In this document: positions 19,429 to 29,837 of the stretch, one piece after another | Layout of the letters: each line of letters begins with the position of its first letter | Numbering within the stretch: the first letter of the stretch is position 1 | Assembly: GCA_945861705.1 (NCBI GenBank) | Contig: CAMAVM010000001.1 | Span: 62,001-126,000 of the forward strand | DNA: 64,000 nt | Direction of reading: 5' to 3' | Origin: Methylomagnum ishizawai | GTDB taxonomy: Bacteria > Pseudomonadota > Gammaproteobacteria > Methylococcales > Methylomonadaceae | The notes under the pieces: model-generated | Databases searched by the model: none | The model's input: only the letters and a program-made list of their open reading frames with translations | Told to the model about the DNA's origin: nothing | Position numbers and translations under genes: made by a program

Positions 19429-20397
19429 TTAGTAGCTTGCTACCACTAAGCGAGATGCTCCATCATGGTTATTTGCGCTGACCACAGCAAAATCCAAATT
19501 CACCACATCAGCAAATTGGACTTTAGCTTGATTAACAATAGAATCGGCAATTTCTGGACTTTCAACCGCGCAAAAGCCCGTCGGTCCCCAGGACGTTTGC
19601 CCGATACCCACCGCGCCTTGTTTTGCCAGCCATGCCATTGCTTTGCCCACTTCCTTGCTAGCGTAGATCCCACCTTGGGCGGGGGCAAAATGTTTACCGA
19701 CGGCTATTTGTAATTGCGAAATGACATGCCCGAAGAGTTGCAAATCCCCTTCTGCGACGGCGGGCAAGGCTTGCATCATAATTTGATAACACAAATGTTC
19801 CGCTTCTTGCTGTGGGAAAGGCGGCAAGGCTTCAAAGGCAGCGATTTCCTGATCGCCATGCAAACCTTGTCCACGATCAAGCACCAAAATGAACCGCCAA
19901 TCGGCTGGGACTTCCAGATGGACAAGCACAGGTGGCGTAATGGTTTTCTCCCCCCGACCTCCATCAACGACCAATCCGCCGTGTTCAAATACACCGATGC
20001 CGATGCCGGAACGCAAGCCCCTGTCCATGACTGCTGCAATATCACGCACGGTCATTCCTAAGCTGTAATAGGCATTCAAGGCCGAACCAATTGCTAACGC
20101 CATCTGCGTACCTGAACCTAAGCCGACATGTTCCGGTATGGCGGCTTCAATATTGATGCTGACTTGGTCGGACACGGACATCGCCTCGCATAACTGGCTC
20201 AGGCAGCGACCAGCGCGTTGTGCGGAAGGTCCAGTGATGGTGCGTTTATCTGATGTTGCTAAGGTTAAGCGCGTGTTGACTTCATTCAGCGCAATGCCAA
20301 TGCTGCCAAACTGCCGACCGAGAGATCCGCTTAGGTCGATGAAACCCATGTGCAATCGTGCGGGTGCAGTAACCGTTATTTTGCTAGGAGATGACAT
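19429..20397 (-). CDS. mptG: Beta-ribofuranosylaminobenzene 5'-phosphate synthase (tetrahydromethanopterin synthesis)
   Basis: Condenses 4-aminobenzoate (or 4-hydroxybenzoate) with PRPP, the first committed step of tetrahydromethanopterin biosynthesis. It has 322 residues of the GHMP-kinase-like fold. Landmarks are APARLHMGFIDLSG at the start, the PEHVGLGSGTQMAL glycine loop (89-102), RGLRSGIGIGVFEHGG and the C-terminal GIGQTSWGPTGF. In bacteria the gene occurs in methylotrophs and a few other groups that use H4MPT-linked formaldehyde oxidation, so it is the best taxonomic marker here. It follows the HAD and nucleotidyltransferase genes on the same strand. Confidence 0.92.
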   Translation of the reverse strand: MSSPSKITVTAPARLHMGFIDLSGSLGRQFGSIGIALNEVNTRLTLATSDKRTITGPSAQRAGRCLSQLCEAMSVSDQVSINIEAAIPEHVGLGSGTQMALAIGSALNAYYSLGMTVRDIAAVMDRGLRSGIGIGVFEHGGLVVDGGRGEKTITPPVLVHLEVPADWRFILVLDRGQGLHGDQEIAAFEALPPFPQQEAEHLCYQIMMQALPAVAEGDLQLFGHVISQLQIAVGKHFAPAQGGIYASKEVGKAMAWLAKQGAVGIGQTSWGPTGFCAVESPEIADSIVNQAKVQFADVVNLDFAVVSANNHDGASRLVVASY

Positions 20398-20434
20398 TAA
20401 ATGACTGAGGTATTAATCGCTGGTTTATTGCCTA

Positions 20435-21253
20435 TTATATCTTGATAGACGTTGGTATGGGTAAGGTATCAAATACTTGTGACAAATCATCCAGCATACA
20501 ATCACACATTTTCACCGTCAGCGGATTGACAGGGAACGTCGAAGGCACGTACACGGAATAAGCCCCCGATGCCGATGCCGCCACGATACCCGTATGGGAA
20601 TCTTCAAAGATCACGCACTGTTGAATAGCAAGCTGCATACGCTCGGCGGCTGTCAAGAAAATATCCGGCGCTGGCTTGACGTGTTCTACATTGTCGCCGG
20701 TGACCATCAATGGAAAACGCTGCGTCAGTCCAGCAATAGCCAGACAATGCCGTGCATATACTCCCCAACTATTGGTTGCCAAACAAACCGGAATGCTTTG
20801 TTGCTCGGCATAATCGAGCAATTCGATCACGCCAGGCTTAACGGCAATTCCGTATTTACGGATGTGTTTTCGCCAGTAGCTTGTCCCCAATTGCTTAAAG
20901 TCCTGTAAATTAAAATCTTGCCCTAGCCACGCCTTTAACTGCACTTCGACTTGTTGGTAGTGAAATCCCGAAACGATTTTGAACGCATCTGGCGGAAGTT
21001 GATAACCCATCTTGGTTACCGCTTGCTGCCATGCGGCAAAGTAGGTCGGCTCGGTATCCAGTACCAGACCGTCCATGTCAAAAATAAAACCTTGAAAGCT
21101 GCCTAACTTAAAGACTTTCTCAACATATCCTTCGGCTGGTTCAATATGAACAGGCGTAGATTTATTGCGTTTTTGGTCAATTCTTCGGCTGCGCTTGGCA
21201 TAACCGTGTCGATCCATGAACAAAATCATCTCGGCCAAAACTTTTTTCAGCAT
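20435..21253 (-). CDS. HAD superfamily hydrolase, beta-phosphoglucomutase-like
   Basis: A 272-residue phosphatase or mutase with the HAD nucleophile motif FIFDMDGLVLDTEP (Asp59, Asp61), the CLATNS motif II, a lysine in HVKPAPDIF and the acidic IFEDSHTGI motif IV. The helical cap belongs to the subfamily I type. An extra N-terminal ~45 basic residues precede the core. The start overlaps the end of the upstream gene by 7 bases and has AAGG 8 bases upstream, so the extension is probably real. Translational coupling with the nucleotidyltransferase gene and closeness to mptG suggest a role in cofactor metabolism, which is inferred only. Confidence 0.82.
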   Translation of the reverse strand: MLKKVLAEMILFMDRHGYAKRSRRIDQKRNKSTPVHIEPAEGYVEKVFKLGSFQGFIFDMDGLVLDTEPTYFAAWQQAVTKMGYQLPPDAFKIVSGFHYQQVEVQLKAWLGQDFNLQDFKQLGTSYWRKHIRKYGIAVKPGVIELLDYAEQQSIPVCLATNSWGVYARHCLAIAGLTQRFPLMVTGDNVEHVKPAPDIFLTAAERMQLAIQQCVIFEDSHTGIVAASASGAYSVYVPSTFPVNPLTVKMCDCMLDDLSQVFDTLPIPTSIKI

Positions 21254-22209
21254 TGAATGACCTTGATATACTCTCTCGGTGCTTCGCGGCTGGAACCTAC
21301 GACGATGCGCTTGCTACCGTCTTCTGCCTGTTCCAATAAGCCCGAAATTTCAACGGTTTCACCCACGAATGCCTGTCCGGTATAAGTTGCGATAAAGCAA
21401 ACAACCGTGCAGATGCTTTCATGGTCTATTGAATAAAGCGCAGGATAATCAAAACCGTAACTATCTTCCGTGATTTTGCACTGTAGCGTCATCTCACCAA
21501 GTTTATGATAGCTAACAGATTCAGAATGAACCTGCTCATCAACAAAATTCAAATCAAATTTTCGCCCTTTAATCAGGGCTTTGTTAAATTTGCGGCGTTC
21601 ATGCCAAATGTATTCTGCCAAAGTGAGTGTGCAAGATCGCCGTGCGTAGGCTTCTTGCCAATCCTTATCACCCAATTCGCCCAATTGTTGCTTGTCGATA
21701 AGGTCGGCGGTAATTGCCCGTGCTTTGTGGAAGTGTTCCCTATTATAAAACACCAAATCTACATCTGAACTTTGCTGTTGAACATCTAGCAATATCGATC
21801 CTGTTACGCCAACTTGGGTTAAGTCCAAGCCACTGTGTTGAAATAACAAACACAAATCGTATAAATCCTGCTCAACCTTATCGCGTTGCTGTTCAGCTAA
21901 AATCTGCTGTAAGCGTTGTCTAGGTTGATGGTGCTGGGCGATTTTATCAATATCGACCGCGTGGAGTTGGGCATCCAATACCGCCGAATAATGCAAATAT
22001 TCTGGATGATGCGTTTTTAGGTAAGCGTTTGCTTGTTCAGTCGCAACCTTGTGCCATTGCTTCCCGTCGCATTTTACATACCGTAAAAAACACAGCACTT
22101 TCTCCACATCCCTACAAGTTTCTGCACCATTTTGGACAACCGCAAAGCACAACCCTTCTGCGGTTTCGATAAAGTCTTTGGGGAGGTACGAACTAGTTAT
22201 TTGCTGCAT
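21247..22209 (-). CDS. Predicted nucleotidyltransferase (polymerase-beta fold)
   Basis: A 320-residue protein not matched to a characterised enzyme. Residues 133-156 contain the nucleotidyltransferase signature G-x-T-G-S followed by a D-V-D pair (Ser138, Asp149, Asp151), as in the DNA polymerase beta superfamily. The N-terminal ~120 residues are helical and the C-terminal ~80 form a beta-rich domain (GQAFVGETVEISGLLE onward). It is first in the block nucleotidyltransferase-HAD-mptG, with a 7-base overlap to the next gene. Similar proteins are found near pterin or methylotrophy genes, so a link to H4MPT metabolism is plausible but unproven. Confidence 0.65.
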   Translation of the reverse strand: MQQITSSYLPKDFIETAEGLCFAVVQNGAETCRDVEKVLCFLRYVKCDGKQWHKVATEQANAYLKTHHPEYLHYSAVLDAQLHAVDIDKIAQHHQPRQRLQQILAEQQRDKVEQDLYDLCLLFQHSGLDLTQVGVTGSILLDVQQQSSDVDLVFYNREHFHKARAITADLIDKQQLGELGDKDWQEAYARRSCTLTLAEYIWHERRKFNKALIKGRKFDLNFVDEQVHSESVSYHKLGEMTLQCKITEDSYGFDYPALYSIDHESICTVVCFIATYTGQAFVGETVEISGLLEQAEDGSKRIVVGSSREAPREYIKVIQC

Positions 22210-22386
22210 GAGCCTTCCGGTATTTTTTCAACTAAAGACACAAAGCCAAAGGTACACGATTTGCGGTTTTTAGCCTTTGGTCTTACGCCTTTCGCCTTAT
22301 CCATAATACTTCTATGCTCAATCCACTTTGACCGATAAAATACACGCAGATTTTGCCTAAAATAACATAATCAACAGGAAAACCTT

Positions 22387-23943
22387 ATGAAGATTGGTGT
22401 ACCGAAAGAAATTCATCCCGGCGAAAAGCGCGTAGCGACCACGCCGGAAGCAGCGGAGCAGCTTATTAAGCTGGGTTTTGAAGTCAGCATTGAAAGCGGT
22501 GCGGGCGAAAGCGCAGATATTAGCGATGAGGCTTATAAGAAAGCTGGCGTTAAAATCGTAAAAGATACCAAAACCTTGTGGGAAAATTCCGACATCGTTA
22601 TTAAAGTCCGCGCCCCAGAGCAACATCCAAAACTTGGTATCAATGAAGTGGAATTATTACCCACAGGCGGCAATCTCATCAGCTTTATCTGGCCCGCGCA
22701 AAATGAAGCACTGATGAAGCAACTAGCGGCACAAAACGTAACCGTTTTGGCAATGGACAGCGTACCGCGTATCTCACGAGCGCAAAAACTGGATGCCTTA
22801 AGCTCAATGGCGAATATCGCCGGCTACCGTGCCATCGTCGAAGCGGCGCAACATTTCGGGCGATTTTTTACCGGACAAATTACCGCTGCCGGTAAGATTC
22901 CACCTGCGAAAGTCCTGGTCATCGGCGCGGGTGTTGCTGGACTTGCGGCAATCGGCGCAGCCAAAAGCATGGGTGCCATCGTGCGTTCTTTTGACACCCG
23001 CCCTGAAGTCAAAGAACAAATCGAAAGTATGGATGCCGAATTCCTGATGCTCGATTTCAAGGAAGAAGGCTCCGGCACGGGCGGTTATGCCAAAACCATG
23101 TCCAAGGAATTCATTGAAGCCGAAATGGCATTGTTTGCCCAGCAAGCCTTGGAAGTCGATATTATCGTCACCACGGCATTGATTCCAGGCAAACCTGCGC
23201 CTAAATTGATTACCGAAGCAATGGTCAAATCCATGAAGCCAGGCAGTGTAATCGTCGATTTGGCGGCGGAACAAGGCGGCAACTGCGAACTGACCGAGAA
23301 AGATAAGGTTGTCGTCAAACATGGCGTGACCTTAATAGGCTACACCAATCTCCCTAGCCGACTTGCCAACCAGTCAAGCCAGCTTTACGCCACCAACATA
23401 CGACATTTATTGACGGATTTAACACCGGAAAAAAATGGCGTGATTAACGTCAATATGGAAGACGAAGTCATCCGTGGTACGACGGTTATCAAGGAAGGCA
23501 AGATAACCTGGCCGCCACCGCCGCCCACATTAACGGTTGCCTCGGCTGCCAAAACTGAAACAGCAGCGGTCGCAAAAACCGAGAAAAAGTCGCTCTTGCC
23601 CGAACCCGTCAAGCAATTCCTGCCTTTAATATTGGGCGGCTTGGCGTTGTATGGCATCGGATCGACTGCGCCCACTGCGTTCATGTCGCATTTCACGGTG
23701 TTCGTACTGGCCTGTTTCATCGGTTATCAGGTCATCTGGAATGTCAGTGCATCCTTGCACACGCCGTTGATGAGCGTCACCAACGCGATTAGCGGTATTA
23801 TCGTTATTGGGGCATTGGTGCAAATCTCCACACCAGGCTTTTTTATTACCATCCTCGCGGGGCTGGCTATCTTAATCGCTTCTATCAACATCGCAGGTGG
23901 CTTTCTGGTCACGCGGCGCATGTTAGAAATGTTCAGAAAATAA
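22387..23943 (+). CDS. pntA: NAD(P) transhydrogenase subunit alpha
   Basis: Alpha subunit of the proton-translocating transhydrogenase, which drives hydride transfer between NADH and NADP+. It has 518 residues (E. coli 510). It starts [15 protein letters not shown]; the NAD-binding Rossmann motif [18 protein letters not shown] is followed by the acidic SFDTRPEV loop. An Ala/Lys-rich linker (about 380-405) leads to four C-terminal transmembrane helices. All three alpha segments are in one polypeptide. GGAAAA-like bases (AGGAAAACCTT) precede the ATG. It is cotranscribed with pntB 10 bases downstream and supplies NADPH for biosynthesis. Confidence 0.95.
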   Translation: MKIGVPKEIHPGEKRVATTPEAAEQLIKLGFEVSIESGAGESADISDEAYKKAGVKIVKDTKTLWENSDIVIKVRAPEQHPKLGINEVELLPTGGNLISFIWPAQNEALMKQLAAQNVTVLAMDSVPRISRAQKLDALSSMANIAGYRAIVEAAQHFGRFFTGQITAAGKIPPAKVLVIGAGVAGLAAIGAAKSMGAIVRSFDTRPEVKEQIESMDAEFLMLDFKEEGSGTGGYAKTMSKEFIEAEMALFAQQALEVDIIVTTALIPGKPAPKLITEAMVKSMKPGSVIVDLAAEQGGNCELTEKDKVVVKHGVTLIGYTNLPSRLANQSSQLYATNIRHLLTDLTPEKNGVINVNMEDEVIRGTTVIKEGKITWPPPPPTLTVASAAKTETAAVAKTEKKSLLPEPVKQFLPLILGGLALYGIGSTAPTAFMSHFTVFVLACFIGYQVIWNVSASLHTPLMSVTNAISGIIVIGALVQISTPGFFITILAGLAILIASINIAGGFLVTRRMLEMFRK

Positions 23944-23953
23944 TAAGGGGAAA

Positions 23954-25348
23954 ATGATGTCTCAAAGTTTAGTCACGATGTGCTACATAGTAGCCACCAT
24001 TCTGTTCATTCTCAGCTTAAGCGGCTTAAGCCACCAGGAAACCTCCCGCCGTGGCAATTATTACGGCATGTTGGGGATGGCGATTGCCATTGTCGCCACG
24101 ACCTTTAGCGGTGCGGTCAACAACTATGTCATCCTGATTTTCGCCCTGTTGATTGGCGGCGCAATCGGCACCAAATTGGCATTAAAAGTCCAAATGACGC
24201 AAATGCCTGAACTGGTCGCCATCATGCACAGCCTGGTCGGTATGGCGGCGGTGTTGGTCGGTTATGCCAATTTCATGGACAGCACCAGCACGATCAGCGG
24301 CGTGGAAAAAACCATCCATGAAGTCGAAATTTACATAGGTATCTTTATCGGTGCGGTGACTTTCTCAGGTTCAGTGATTGCATTCGGCAAACTCAGCGAA
24401 AAAATCAGCGGCAAACCCCTATTATTACCCGCCCGGCATTGGTTGAATCTGGGCTTATTGATTGCGACAATTTTTCTGTGTGGGATGTTCTTACAACAAG
24501 CTGAAGCCGGTAGCGGCACGATCCCCTTATTGCTGATGACAGCCATTGCCTTGGCTTTTGGCGTACACATGGTCATGGCAATCGGCGGCGCGGATATGCC
24601 GGTGGTCGTGTCCATGCTCAACAGCTACTCCGGTTGGGCAGCGGCAGCAACAGGTTTCATGTTAAGCAATGATTTATTGATTGTAACTGGCGCACTCGTC
24701 GGTAGCAGCGGAGCAATCTTGAGCTACATCATGTGCCGCGCCATGAACCGCCATTTCCTTAGCGTAATTGGTGGTGGTTTTGGTACGGCTTCCGGTGGCG
24801 AAGCCGCTGTGGTTGAGGGCGAAGTACATCCGATAGATGCCGAAGAAACAGCCCGTCTCCTTATGGACTCCAAAAACATAATGATTATTCCTGGTTACGG
24901 TATGGCGGTTGCCCAAGCGCAGCATACCGTGAACGAAATCACCAAATTCTTGCGCGACAAAGGCAAAAAAGTCGGTTTCGGCATCCACCCCGTCGCGGGA
25001 CGTATGCCAGGACACATGAACGTGCTGTTGGCGGAAGCCAAAGTGCCTTACGACATCGTCTATGAAATGGATGAAATCAATGAAGATTGGGACAAAGTGG
25101 ACGTAAGCATCGTCATCGGTGCGAATGACATCGTCAACCCGTCCGCACTCGACGACCCCAACAGCCCCATCGCCGGAATGCCCGTCCTTGAATGCTGGAA
25201 AGGCGACACCACCATCGTCATGAAGCGCAGTATGGCATCGGGTTATGCCGGAGTCGGTAATCCTTTGTTTGTTAAAGACAATACGCGGATGTTGTTTGGC
25301 GATGCCAATAAGATGTTGCAGGAAGTGTTGAAGGCGTTGAAGGGTTAA
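23954..25348 (+). CDS. pntB: NAD(P) transhydrogenase subunit beta
   Basis: Beta subunit of the membrane transhydrogenase, 464 residues (E. coli 462). The N-terminal ~280 residues form about nine transmembrane helices of the proton channel, including [13 protein letters not shown] and [19 protein letters not shown]. The C-terminal NADP(H)-binding domain has [37 protein letters not shown] and the [14 protein letters not shown] end. GGGG precedes the start. It follows pntA directly in one operon. Confidence 0.96.
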   Translation: MMSQSLVTMCYIVATILFILSLSGLSHQETSRRGNYYGMLGMAIAIVATTFSGAVNNYVILIFALLIGGAIGTKLALKVQMTQMPELVAIMHSLVGMAAVLVGYANFMDSTSTISGVEKTIHEVEIYIGIFIGAVTFSGSVIAFGKLSEKISGKPLLLPARHWLNLGLLIATIFLCGMFLQQAEAGSGTIPLLLMTAIALAFGVHMVMAIGGADMPVVVSMLNSYSGWAAAATGFMLSNDLLIVTGALVGSSGAILSYIMCRAMNRHFLSVIGGGFGTASGGEAAVVEGEVHPIDAEETARLLMDSKNIMIIPGYGMAVAQAQHTVNEITKFLRDKGKKVGFGIHPVAGRMPGHMNVLLAEAKVPYDIVYEMDEINEDWDKVDVSIVIGANDIVNPSALDDPNSPIAGMPVLECWKGDTTIVMKRSMASGYAGVGNPLFVKDNTRMLFGDANKMLQEVLKALKG

Positions 25349-25560
25349 TATTTAGGTTGGTAATCCGCGTGATGAGGTATGTTACCTGTCTCTTGATCAC
25401 ATTTTGCCGATGGTGACGTTTTTGAACTATGCTTAACGTGGCAATATGCCCCATCCGGCTGGAAATATTATTTTCAACAACTACAATTGAAGTTACTACA
25501 TTAAGCTAACAGGAATAGGAATCCCTGATTACAACAGCACAAGAAATAAGCAAAAACCTC

Positions 25561-26307
25561 GTGGCGGCAATAACCAGCACGGCACTCACTTCATTCCCTT
25601 TTGATCATGTGGTGCTAACCGACATATTTCCAACCGCCACCTACGAGGCGATACTGAGTATGCTTCCCATTAACAGCTATTACCGGGAGCTAAAGCACAG
25701 CGACGCGATGATGGCAAACGGCCAAAGCGCTCGTTTACAATTCCCGCTAAACAGGGCGAATATAGAACGTCTACCGATTGAACAGCGTGATTTTTGGAAT
25801 CAAGTATTAACCTGACTTGGCGCAAAAGAGGTTGAAGATGCCTGGCGCGTGAAGTTCAAGAGTGCAATCGAAACCGTCGCGGGAAGATCGATAGCAAAGA
25901 TTAGGTTCCGTACACACTACACGCTGTTCCGTGACATCAGCGGCTACAAGATTTCAATCCATCCTGATTCGCCACGCAAGGTCATAACTACCCAGTATTA
26001 TCTCCCTGAAGACGCATCGCAGACGCATCTTGGCACGTTGTTTCACGAGAAGAATCCTGACGGAAGTTACCATGAATCATTCGCCATGCAATTTGCGCCA
26101 AATTCCGGCTATGGCTTTGCAGTCACGCCGTCCAGCTACCACAGCGTAAAGCCCATGAGCCATGAGGACAAACCACGCAATAGCCTGATGGTGATTATCA
26201 ACTATGACCGTGGCCCGCTCATTGAGGGATTCAAAACTGTCAAAACCCAACTACGCACCTGGTACGATCAGGTGTTTGGATTGACTTCAAACCATTTGGA
26301 GTATTAG
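25561..26307 (+). pseudogene. 2-oxoglutarate/Fe(II) oxygenase-like gene interrupted by in-frame TGA
   Basis: Two open segments, 25561-25815 and 25849-26307, are in the same frame and are separated only by one TGA at 25813-25815. The sequence reads through naturally as ...NQVLT-stop-LGAKEVEDAWRVKFK. The joined product of ~248 residues has FPFDHVVLTDIFP at the start, HPDSPRKVITTQYYLPED (candidate H-x-D iron site) and a distal histidine in TPSSYHSV. This fits the cupin-fold oxygenases. No ATG lies near the 5' end; the frame opens after a TAG and offers only an ATT at 25528, behind AGGAATAGGAA, or a GTG at 25561. Loss of the start plus a nonsense codon suggest a young pseudogene; recoding is less likely. 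Confidence 0.72.
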
Positions 26308-26637
26308 CGGGTGGTTTATAGGATGCATAAGCGCAATAGCGTATTCCGCCGGATGAAAGTGGCACACATTCGGTGCAATACGCTACGCTGCTGCACCCTA
26401 CGAAAATGCGCCGTACCAGGTAACCTACACTTCACGTTTATAAACTCTACGCACTAGCACAGCAGCAACCGTAACGGGTGATTTCCACCCATCAAAATTA
26501 CCCAACAAGGTAAATCGCGATTTCCAGGGTTTGTTCTGTCAAATATGCAAAAATTTGAACTAACCTTAACAAATATGTCCAATCTATCGGCTTATAACAA
26601 TTGTATTATTGTGCATTCATGGTACTTTGAATTTTAT
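26308..26637. other. Intergenic stretch before clpS
   Basis: About 330 bases without a convincing gene. It holds a palindromic repeat (26319-26401, listed separately). The rest is AT-rich leader sequence ending in the clpS promoter. Confidence 0.6.
26319..26401. repeat. 83-bp inverted repeat of the GTAGGGTGC type
   Basis: The ends TAGGATGC and GCACCCTA are inverted. Inside, GCGCAATAGCGTATTCCGCC is partly complementary to GGTGCAATACGCTACGC. The terminal motif is shared with the elements at 56563-56588 and 57449-57493. It lies directly after the broken oxygenase gene and looks like a dispersed miniature palindrome. Confidence 0.6.
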
Positions 26638-26646
26638 TGTTATAAT
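26638..26646 (+). promoter_or_regulatory. Extended -10 promoter of clpS-clpA
   Basis: TGTTATAAT is a perfect extended -10 element (TG-N-TATAAT). No strong -35 is visible at the usual distance, as expected for this class. Transcription would start near 26653, giving a leader of about 55 bases before clpS. Confidence 0.6.
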
Positions 26647-26707
26647 GCGATTGAAATTAGTAATTGTCGGCACTATGTTAGTGATATGAATTTAAAAATA
26701 GGTTTCT

Positions 26708-27031
26708 ATGGCTGAATTTGAGCCTTATAAAGACGATGACCACGGTATAGAGGTTCAATCGGCTAAACCAAAACTGAAAAAACCGCCCTTGTATAAGGTC
26801 ATTTTGTTAAACGATGATTTTACGCCCATGGCTTTCGTGATTGACATTTTGATGCACTTTTTCAGTATGTCTGAAGACATGGCAACACGGGTGATGTTGC
26901 AGATACATACCCAGGGCATCGGTGTATGTGGTACCTATACTAAAGACGTTGCCGAAACCAAGGTGTGCATCGTCAACGAATATTCGCGGGAACATCAGCA
27001 TCCCTTGCTGTGTTCAATGGAAGAAATGTAG
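26708..27031 (+). CDS. clpS: ClpS adaptor protein
   Basis: The N-end-rule adaptor that binds N-terminal Leu/Phe/Tyr/Trp residues and delivers substrates to ClpAP. It has 107 residues with a disordered acidic N-terminus and the core YKVILLNDDFTPMAFVIDIL. This includes the ND of the peptide-binding pocket. A later TQGIGVCGTYTKDVAETKV forms the other side. It lies 12 bases upstream of the preferred clpA start, in the canonical clpS-clpA order. Confidence 0.95.
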   Translation: MAEFEPYKDDDHGIEVQSAKPKLKKPPLYKVILLNDDFTPMAFVIDILMHFFSMSEDMATRVMLQIHTQGIGVCGTYTKDVAETKVCIVNEYSREHQHPLLCSMEEM

Positions 27032-27043
27032 TGTGGAGTGTGT

Positions 27044-29314
27044 ATGTTAGGTAAAGAGCTTGAAGTGACATTGAACAATGCCTTTAAAAATGCCCATGAT
27101 AAACGCCATGAGTTTATTACCGTTGAGCATTTGTTGCTGGCTTTACTCGATAATGCTTCCGCAGGCGCAGTTATGGTCGCTTGCGGCTGTGATATGAAAT
27201 CACTACGTGGACAACTAACGCAATTCATTGATGAAACAATTTCCTTAATTCCCGAAGGCGTACAACGTGATACCCAGCCCACATTAGGTTTTCAACGGGT
27301 GTTGCAACGAGCGGTTTTTCATGTCCAGGCTTCTGATAAAAAAGAAGTTTCTGGTGAGAACTTATTCGTCGCCTTATTTAGTGAGCAAGATTCCCACGCG
27401 GTTTATCTGTTGAACAAGCAAGATGTTTCAAGACTGGACGTAGTCAACTATATGGCTCACGGCATCTCGAAATTCGATCAGGACAATTCAACTGGCGAAG
27501 ATCAAGCAACTGACACCAATGCGCCAGATGCAGAATCTGCCGGCAGTCCTTTAGAAAAATACACCGTAAATCTAAACGAGGAAGCGCTTAAAGGCAGGAT
27601 TGATCCATTAATTGGCAGGGACTTGGAAGTTGAAAGGACTATTCAAGTGCTTTGTCGCCGACGCAAAAACAATCCCTTATTTGTGGGCGAAGCTGGCGTT
27701 GGTAAAACTGCAATTGCCGAGGGCTTGGCAAAACGGATAGTGGAAGAAAATGTACCTGAAATCTTGATGGATAATGTCATTTATTCTTTAGATTTAGGCG
27801 CGCTGGTAGCCGGCACCAAGTATCGCGGCGACTTTGAAAAGCGGCTGAAAGCATTAATCAATCAACTAAAAAGCCGCCCTGAAGCGATTCTTTTTATTGA
27901 TGAAATACACACCATCATTGGCGCTGGCTCCGCTTCCGGCGGCACGATGGATGCGTCCAATTTGATTAAACCCATGTTGGCTTCTGGTCAATTGCGTTGT
28001 ATCGGCTCCACCACTTACCAAGAATATCGCGGTGTTTTTGAGAAGGATCATGCCTTAGCTCGACGGTTCCAGAAAATCGACATACTCGAACCTTCCGTGG
28101 AAGACACTGTGTTGATTTTAAAAGGGCTAAAGTCCCGTTTTGAAGAGCATCATGATGTCAAATATTCGCCAGAAGCGCTCCGTCTGGCGGCGGAATTATC
28201 TGACCGCTACATTACCGACCGCCATCTACCGGATAAGGCGATTGATGTGATTGATGAAGCGGGGGCGAAGCAACGCATGGCTTCCGTAGTCAATCGCAAA
28301 TCCCTTATTGAAGCTGCCGAAATAGAGGAAATCGTTTCTAAAATAGCACGAGTTCCTGCTAAATCGGTTTCCACCAATGACATAGATAAATTGGGCAATC
28401 TGGAGAAGAATCTCAAAATGCTGGTTTTTGGTCAGGACGAGGCCATTTCTGCGCTGGCGACAGCGATTAAATTATCCCGTGCCGGACTTAGGGAATCCCA
28501 AAAAACCATTGGTTCATTCCTGTTTTCAGGCCCTACGGGTGTAGGCAAGACCGAAGTGACTAGGCAATTAGCCAAAGTATTGGGAATCGAACTAATCCGT
28601 TTTGATATGTCCGAATACATGGAACGCCATACCGTATCCAGACTGATTGGCGCACCCCCGGGTTATGTCGGCTTTGATCAAGGTGGCTTGCTGACCGAGC
28701 AAATCAGCAAACATCCACATGCCGTGTTGCTCTTGGACGAGATAGAAAAAGCCCACCCAGATGTCTTCAACCTGTTGTTACAGGTTATGGATCATGGCTC
28801 ACTAACGGATACCAATGGCCGCAAAGCGGATTTCCGTAACATTATCATGGTGATGACAACCAACGCAGGGGCTGAGGAAAGTAGTCGGGCATCCATTGGT
28901 TTTACGCACCAGGATCATGCTACGGACAGCATGAAAGTCATTGAAAAAGGCTTTTCTCCTGAATTCCGTAACCGCCTGGACGCGATTATTCAGTTCAAAC
29001 CCCTTAACATCGGCATCGTCGGTCACGTTGTTGATAAATTTATCTTTGAACTGGAAGCCTTGCTTGCAGACAAGCAAGTCACCTTGTCGTTAGATGCGGA
29101 AGCTCGCTTATGGCTGGCCGAAAACGGCTGTGACCCCAAAATGGGTGCAAGACCAATGGCGAGGCTGATTCAGGAAAAAATCAAGAAACCACTTGCAAAT
29201 GACTTATTGTTTGGTGAACTAGCACACGGGGGCAACGTCCGAATCTATTTGGAGAACAACGAACTGCGCTTTGCGATTGAAAGTAAGGAATTGACGGTTT
29301 CTGAAAACAACTGA
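27044..29314 (+). CDS. clpA: ClpA ATPase subunit of ClpAP protease
   Basis: A hexameric AAA+ unfoldase, 756 residues (E. coli 758). The N-domain begins [15 protein letters not shown]1 has Walker [14 protein letters not shown], and D2 has [13 protein letters not shown] with the SxxIGF ClpP-docking loop at [10 protein letters not shown]. Sensor and arginine-finger regions look normal. The ATG at 27044 has GGAG 5-6 bases upstream; a GTG two codons earlier (27038) is the alternative. clpP is not in the window. Confidence 0.96.
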   Translation: MLGKELEVTLNNAFKNAHDKRHEFITVEHLLLALLDNASAGAVMVACGCDMKSLRGQLTQFIDETISLIPEGVQRDTQPTLGFQRVLQRAVFHVQASDKKEVSGENLFVALFSEQDSHAVYLLNKQDVSRLDVVNYMAHGISKFDQDNSTGEDQATDTNAPDAESAGSPLEKYTVNLNEEALKGRIDPLIGRDLEVERTIQVLCRRRKNNPLFVGEAGVGKTAIAEGLAKRIVEENVPEILMDNVIYSLDLGALVAGTKYRGDFEKRLKALINQLKSRPEAILFIDEIHTIIGAGSASGGTMDASNLIKPMLASGQLRCIGSTTYQEYRGVFEKDHALARRFQKIDILEPSVEDTVLILKGLKSRFEEHHDVKYSPEALRLAAELSDRYITDRHLPDKAIDVIDEAGAKQRMASVVNRKSLIEAAEIEEIVSKIARVPAKSVSTNDIDKLGNLEKNLKMLVFGQDEAISALATAIKLSRAGLRESQKTIGSFLFSGPTGVGKTEVTRQLAKVLGIELIRFDMSEYMERHTVSRLIGAPPGYVGFDQGGLLTEQISKHPHAVLLLDEIEKAHPDVFNLLLQVMDHGSLTDTNGRKADFRNIIMVMTTNAGAEESSRASIGFTHQDHATDSMKVIEKGFSPEFRNRLDAIIQFKPLNIGIVGHVVDKFIFELEALLADKQVTLSLDAEARLWLAENGCDPKMGARPMARLIQEKIKKPLANDLLFGELAHGGNVRIYLENNELRFAIESKELTVSENN

Positions 29315-29349
29315 GAGGAGTATGTTCGTTCCGATGAGCGCTTGAAGTC

Positions 29350-29568
29350 TTAGCGCATACGAAACGAGATGCGACCTTTGGTCAAATCATAAGGAGTCAT
29401 TTCAACTTTTACGCTGTCACCGGTAAGAATGCGGATATAGTGCTTACGCATTTTGCCAGAAATATGTGCAGTTACAATATGTCCGTTTTCCAACTGAACC
29501 CGAAACATGGTGTTCGGCAAGGTATCAATTACCTTCCCTTCCATTTCGATTTGATCTTCTTTCGCCAT
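29350..29568 (-). CDS. infA: Translation initiation factor IF-1
   Basis: A 72-residue S1/OB-fold protein, essential for initiation, binding the A site of the 30S subunit. The sequence [20 protein letters not shown] and the ending [11 protein letters not shown] are near-invariant family features. The gene converges on clpA (35-base gap), the usual clpA-infA neighbourhood of gammaproteobacteria. Confidence 0.97.
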   Translation of the reverse strand: MAKEDQIEMEGKVIDTLPNTMFRVQLENGHIVTAHISGKMRKHYIRILTGDSVKVEMTPYDLTKGRISFRMR

Positions 29569-29597
29569 AAAAATTACCTGAGTACATTAAAAATCCC

Positions 29598-29606
29598 ATT
29601 ATAACA
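29598..29606 (-). promoter_or_regulatory. Extended -10 promoter of infA
   Basis: Read on the minus strand, TGTTATAAT is a perfect extended -10 element. A partial -35 TTGGTC lies 15 bases further upstream of the hexamer. The expected start near 29591 gives a short leader of about 23 bases. Confidence 0.6.
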
Positions 29607-29837
29607 TACCCTAATATCGACCAATAGCAAACCTGCAACCATTAGAACACCTATTTAACCGACGATACCAAGGTTACAACAGCAGCAAATCGGGGCAATG
29701 TCGTCCGAGCAGGTTCATATCCATACGCAACCCCTACTCGAAGACATCTAAATTAATGTTTTTAGCTACTGAGATATTGACAAATAAGTAAAATCCGCAC
29801 TGCTAATAATAATTTCTTTATGCTTCAAGGACTGTTG

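Noticed and set aside
22804-23322. Long minus-strand open frame inside pntA
   Set aside because: Antisense to a well-conserved gene; the translation is His/Phe-rich with no domain.
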